From contig CP027224.1 in assembly GCA_002973635.1 (NCBI GenBank), positions 5,382,001 through 5,446,000 of the forward strand: DNA of 64,000 nt, given 5' to 3'. This document shows, piece by piece, positions 61,037 through 64,000 of this stretch; within the stretch, counting starts at the first letter, position 1; each line of letters begins with the position of its first letter. The notes beneath the pieces are model-generated. The model saw only the letters and a program-made list of their open reading frames with translations, searched no databases and was not told the DNA's origin. The position numbers were made by a program, and so were the translations under genes. This DNA comes from Lysinibacillus sp. B2A1. GTDB taxonomy: Bacteria; Bacillota; Bacilli; Bacillales_A; Planococcaceae.

Positions 61037-62617
61037 TTACATTTCAGGCTTAATAGGTTCTCTATACACATGTACACGATTACGTCCTTCTTGCTTGGCA
61101 CAATATAAAGCCATATCAGCTTTATGGAGGAGCTGATAAAGTGTTTCCTCTTCCTCGGTTATTGCTTCTGCAACACCACAGCTTAACGTAATTGTAATCA
61201 ATTCTCCCAGCGTTTCAAGAGGCTGTGATGCCACATAGGAACGGAGCTCATTAGCTATCGCTTCTCCCTCTAGTAATGTTAATCCATTGAATGCAAGAAC
61301 GAACTCCTCGCCTCCATATCGAGCAAAAAGACCCCGCTCTTTCAATTGATTTTGAATAGTCTGTGCTACATGAATAAGCACTTGATCACCAACAGCATGG
61401 CCATACGTATCATTTACTTTTTTAAAATAGTCAATATCCATTAAAACGACAGTAAAGGCTGTTTGATCTTTCTTGGCCTCCAAAAAACCCTCCGTACAAT
61501 ACTGAAAAAAAGCTCGACGATTAAAAACTTGGGTTAGTTCATCATAATATGCCTGATGCTCTAATTTTTTTTGTAGATTTTTAAGCTCCGTAATATCAGT
61601 AAAAATCAATAGCATTCCATTTCTACTGTTCGTCTGTTGCATCGATGAGAGGCGAAGCTGATAGGTCCGTGAAAGGTTTTCTGAAATAGTTAGATCTAGC
61701 TGAAATTCTTTTGCCCCTTCCGTTATATCAATATTAAAGGGGATATTTTTCTCGGATAGTTCAAACCAGACCTTCACAAAGTCCATGCCATACATGGTGC
61801 GGTTCAGCTTCGGAAACATCCTCTGACAGGCTTCGTTAAATTCAATTAATCGCTGGGATTCATCTAGCACCATAACCCCATCATTTATATTATTAAATAT
61901 CGTATTTTTCGTAATAGGCATAATTCTAAATAAACGCGATGAGCTAATTGACCATAGATATAACAGTGAGGAAATCCATAAAACCATTGGGACTGGATCA
62001 AATCCTGGAGGAGTTAATCCAATTAAATAAACAAATGCCGTTATTATTGGAACAAGCTGGCTAAACATTAGCGAAATTAATTGTGGACGATATACCTTCG
62101 TCGTTTCCTTCCAATGAGAGAGCACTAATAAAAATGCTAGAAACATACTGGCAAACGTAAATATACCGTGAACTATATACCAAATACCTATCTCCTGATA
62201 AACGTAGGGTGCTCCCAAATTTGGGTCTATTTCAAACACTCTATAATGAAAATGATGAATATCATTCGTTGCAACTGATAGCAGGCTAATAAAAGGAATA
62301 ATCAGTAATGAAATAAACATTTTCCTATTTAAATTTATGCCCACGTACTGCATGATAAACAATAATCCAATTGCAGGTGAAAATGCCATTCCTACATATT
62401 GAATAACTGTCCAAAACTTTATTTCATTTAGTGCAGTAGACATTAAACCAAAAGCAGATGCAAAACAGTAAATGGCTATCAAAAGTGTATTACAAATAAA
62501 TAATTGAGCAATCTTCGTAAAATTGTGGCGTTTAAAAAAGACATATCCACTAAGATACAAATTTAATACGCCTGACGTACAAACAAGTGTGATAAAAGTA
62601 GTCAATGGTGAATTCAA
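61037..62617 (-). CDS. Membrane-bound diguanylate cyclase (7TM-PAS-GGDEF)
   Basis: 526 residues from the TTG at 62617, nine bases after AAAGAGG; longer starts lack a ribosome site. The N-terminus has seven membrane helices of the histidine-kinase 7TM type (about 5-230). A PAS domain follows (about 250-350, NNINDGVMVLDESQRLIEF), then GGDEF from about 360 with DELTQVFNRRAFF and the active-site motif GGEEF near 433-437. It should make cyclic di-GMP. An I-site RxxD before the active site is not evident. Confidence 0.9.
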   Translation of the reverse strand: MNSPLTTFITLVCTSGVLNLYLSGYVFFKRHNFTKIAQLFICNTLLIAIYCFASAFGLMSTALNEIKFWTVIQYVGMAFSPAIGLLFIMQYVGINLNRKMFISLLIIPFISLLSVATNDIHHFHYRVFEIDPNLGAPYVYQEIGIWYIVHGIFTFASMFLAFLLVLSHWKETTKVYRPQLISLMFSQLVPIITAFVYLIGLTPPGFDPVPMVLWISSLLYLWSISSSRLFRIMPITKNTIFNNINDGVMVLDESQRLIEFNEACQRMFPKLNRTMYGMDFVKVWFELSEKNIPFNIDITEGAKEFQLDLTISENLSRTYQLRLSSMQQTNSRNGMLLIFTDITELKNLQKKLEHQAYYDELTQVFNRRAFFQYCTEGFLEAKKDQTAFTVVLMDIDYFKKVNDTYGHAVGDQVLIHVAQTIQNQLKERGLFARYGGEEFVLAFNGLTLLEGEAIANELRSYVASQPLETLGELITITLSCGVAEAITEEEETLYQLLHKADMALYCAKQEGRNRVHVYREPIKPEM

Positions 62618-62855
62618 GGTTATGTACCTCTTTAGCAACATTTTTAATTTTACAGTAGCACATAAAAAAGATAGAAAAACTTTCTTCGTCAAAGCTGGGT
62701 ACTCACTAAACTAAGACAAATGCTATATTTATAAAAATTTTTCGATAATTCATTTATTGAGTCTTCTAAAATATTACCTTATCATTTTTAATTTTTCAAA
62801 ATAAAATGAACGATTTATTTAATTGGTGCATCTAATCAGTAAAGGAGGCATGGAG

Positions 62856-63362
62856 ATGAACGAAAGCGAACTTGCCAAACATGCAATTAATGGAAATGAA
62901 GCTGCTCAACTTCAACTTTTAAGTTTATATAAAGAGTCTATGTATCGAGTTGCCTATAGCTATATGCGAAATGAGCATGATGCCAATGATGCTTTACAGG
63001 AGATGACATATCAATGCCTAAAAAACATTCATAAAGTTCAAACGCCTCAATATTTTAAAACATGGCTCGTTCGAGTTGTTATTAATACATGTCTAATGAT
63101 GAAGCGACAACAAAAGCAAACATTCATAACCAATAATGTATTGGAGCAGTCTCAGTATATGACAGAGCTATTTGAACTAAATGATGTCATTTCACAGCTA
63201 CCCATTGAGCAGCAGGAGCTTATTCATTTGAAGTACTTTAGGGATTTAAAAAACAGTGAGATTGCAACCCTTCAAAATATTCCTGAGGGTACTGTAAAGT
63301 CTAGATTACATAAAACATTAAAGAAGCTTCGTCAACTATTAGGAGAGGGGGGCTTTTCATGA
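62856..63362 (+). CDS. ECF-type RNA polymerase sigma factor
   Basis: 168 residues from the ATG at 62856, seven bases after GGAGG; earlier ATGs overlap the ribosome site. Region 2 includes DANDALQEMTYQCLKNIHKV and FKTWLVRVVINTC; region 4 has YFRDLKNSEIATLQNIPEGT and VKSRLHKTLKKL. Its stop codon overlaps the start of an anti-sigma gene (ATGA), the usual arrangement for a membrane-controlled stress sigma factor. Confidence 0.92.
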   Translation: MNESELAKHAINGNEAAQLQLLSLYKESMYRVAYSYMRNEHDANDALQEMTYQCLKNIHKVQTPQYFKTWLVRVVINTCLMMKRQQKQTFITNNVLEQSQYMTELFELNDVISQLPIEQQELIHLKYFRDLKNSEIATLQNIPEGTVKSRLHKTLKKLRQLLGEGGFS

Positions 63363-64000
63363 ATCCATTTGACAAAGAGCAGCAAAAAAGATATGAGGAA
63401 TTACTTGAATCAGTGCCAATGGACACATTACAACCCGAATCACAATTTCGCGCTTATAAACGATTAAAACAAAGAACTCGCTATAAGCGACTTTTACAAT
63501 TAACAATCACTGTTGCCTTTATAATGATTGCCTTTATTGGATCTATTCGGGTATCTCCTACTCTTGCACAAGCTGTTGCACAAATCCCAGGATTAAAGCC
63601 ACTTGTTGAAATGATTGCCTTCGATAAAGGAATTGAGGATATAGTCAGCAACGAATATTATGAGCATATAAATGCGAGCCAAACCATTAACGGTAAAACA
63701 CTTACGATTACAGGCGTTGTAGCAGATGAATCTGGAATGATTATTTCCTATAAGCTAAATTCAGATGAGGATTTAGCGATTTTCAAAGGCATAATAACCG
63801 AAGTTAAACAAAAAGGTGAACAAATAAGGGCAACCGTTGGTAGTAGCTGGGCAGCACAGCCTAAAGGAACATATGAAATGGAAAATACAATTAATGTTGT
63901 CGCCAGCCAAGGCATGGACTATTCATCTAAGGATTTTAAGCTGACATTATCGCTGAGTGACCACCCTGAGACAGTATTTGAAATTCCCTTTACACTAAAA
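63359..64000 (+). CDS. DUF4179-type anti-sigma factor, cut by the window end
   Basis: 214 codons are visible from the ATG at 63359, which overlaps the sigma stop codon; the frame is still open at the last base. An N-terminal cytoplasmic part (1-45), one membrane helix at about 46-62 (LLQLTITVAFIMIAFIGSI), then an outer domain with LAQAVAQIPGLKPLVEMIAF and YEHINASQTINGKTLTITG, the pattern of DUF4179 proteins paired with ECF factors. It should inhibit the preceding sigma factor. Confidence 0.82.
   Translation, partial: MNPFDKEQQKRYEELLESVPMDTLQPESQFRAYKRLKQRTRYKRLLQLTITVAFIMIAFIGSIRVSPTLAQAVAQIPGLKPLVEMIAFDKGIEDIVSNEYYEHINASQTINGKTLTITGVVADESGMIISYKLNSDEDLAIFKGIITEVKQKGEQIRATVGSSWAAQPKGTYEMENTINVVASQGMDYSSKDFKLTLSLSDHPETVFEIPFTLK

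Overview
The window looks like chromosomal DNA of a spore-forming, low-G+C Bacillota of the Lysinibacillus (Bacillus sphaericus) group. The evidence is AT-rich coding with strong AGGAGG-type ribosome sites and many TTG/GTG starts, a gamma-type spore protein gene, HelD, several Cache-type chemoreceptors, and an intact gene for the LysM/M14 peptidoglycan peptidase known as endopeptidase I of B. sphaericus. Both window ends cut genes: a CofE-like protein at the left and an anti-sigma factor at the right.

Layout. 1-3.4 kb: CofE-like gene end, a large nested inverted repeat, then a minus-strand cassette of polynucleotide kinase-HD, a minimal Rnl2-type RNA ligase and a non-canonical tRNA-like sequence that ends at a terminator. 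3.6-10.5 kb: helD and a five-gene amino-acid/sulfur-compound ABC operon that includes an acyl-CoA-dehydrogenase-type oxidoreductase. 10.6-20.6 kb: a beta-propeller-like protein, two VOC proteins, GMP reductase and three chemoreceptors, with two inverted copies of a structured repeat and a strict 21-bp periodic array. 20.8-29.3 kb: small and membrane proteins, an Eis-like acetyltransferase and an RsbY/RsbM/RsbK-like stress-signalling module. 29.5-34.5 kb: endopeptidase I, a recent partial duplicate of its 3' end, decayed gene fragments, and a PadR/HAAS membrane-protein operon.

35-52 kb: a catabolic island that carries its own sigma-54 gene and a PAS/AAA+ sigma-54 activator. Two minus-strand operons flank the activator gene. 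One encodes an acetoin-dehydrogenase-type complex, an SDR, an aldehyde dehydrogenase and a divergent shikimate dehydrogenase-like protein. The other encodes a VOC protein, two SDRs and a TRAP transporter. Each operon has a good -24/-12 promoter, and upstream of each lies the same 18-bp dyad TGATGA-N6-ACATCA. The distances from the two promoters differ by 11 bp, about one helical turn, so one activator probably drives both operons.

52-64 kb: a bactofilin-like protein with a small membrane partner, an ankyrin protein, malate:quinone oxidoreductase with a structured leader, small unknown proteins, two ECF sigma/anti-sigma pairs, an IS110-family insertion sequence with a long 3' non-coding end (possible bridge RNA), a spore protein and a diguanylate cyclase.

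The two items most worth following up are the RNA-repair cassette with its tRNA-like sequence and the self-contained sigma-54 catabolic island of unknown substrate. No rRNA, CRISPR array or canonical tRNA was seen. All family names come from reading the sequence; no database search was run.
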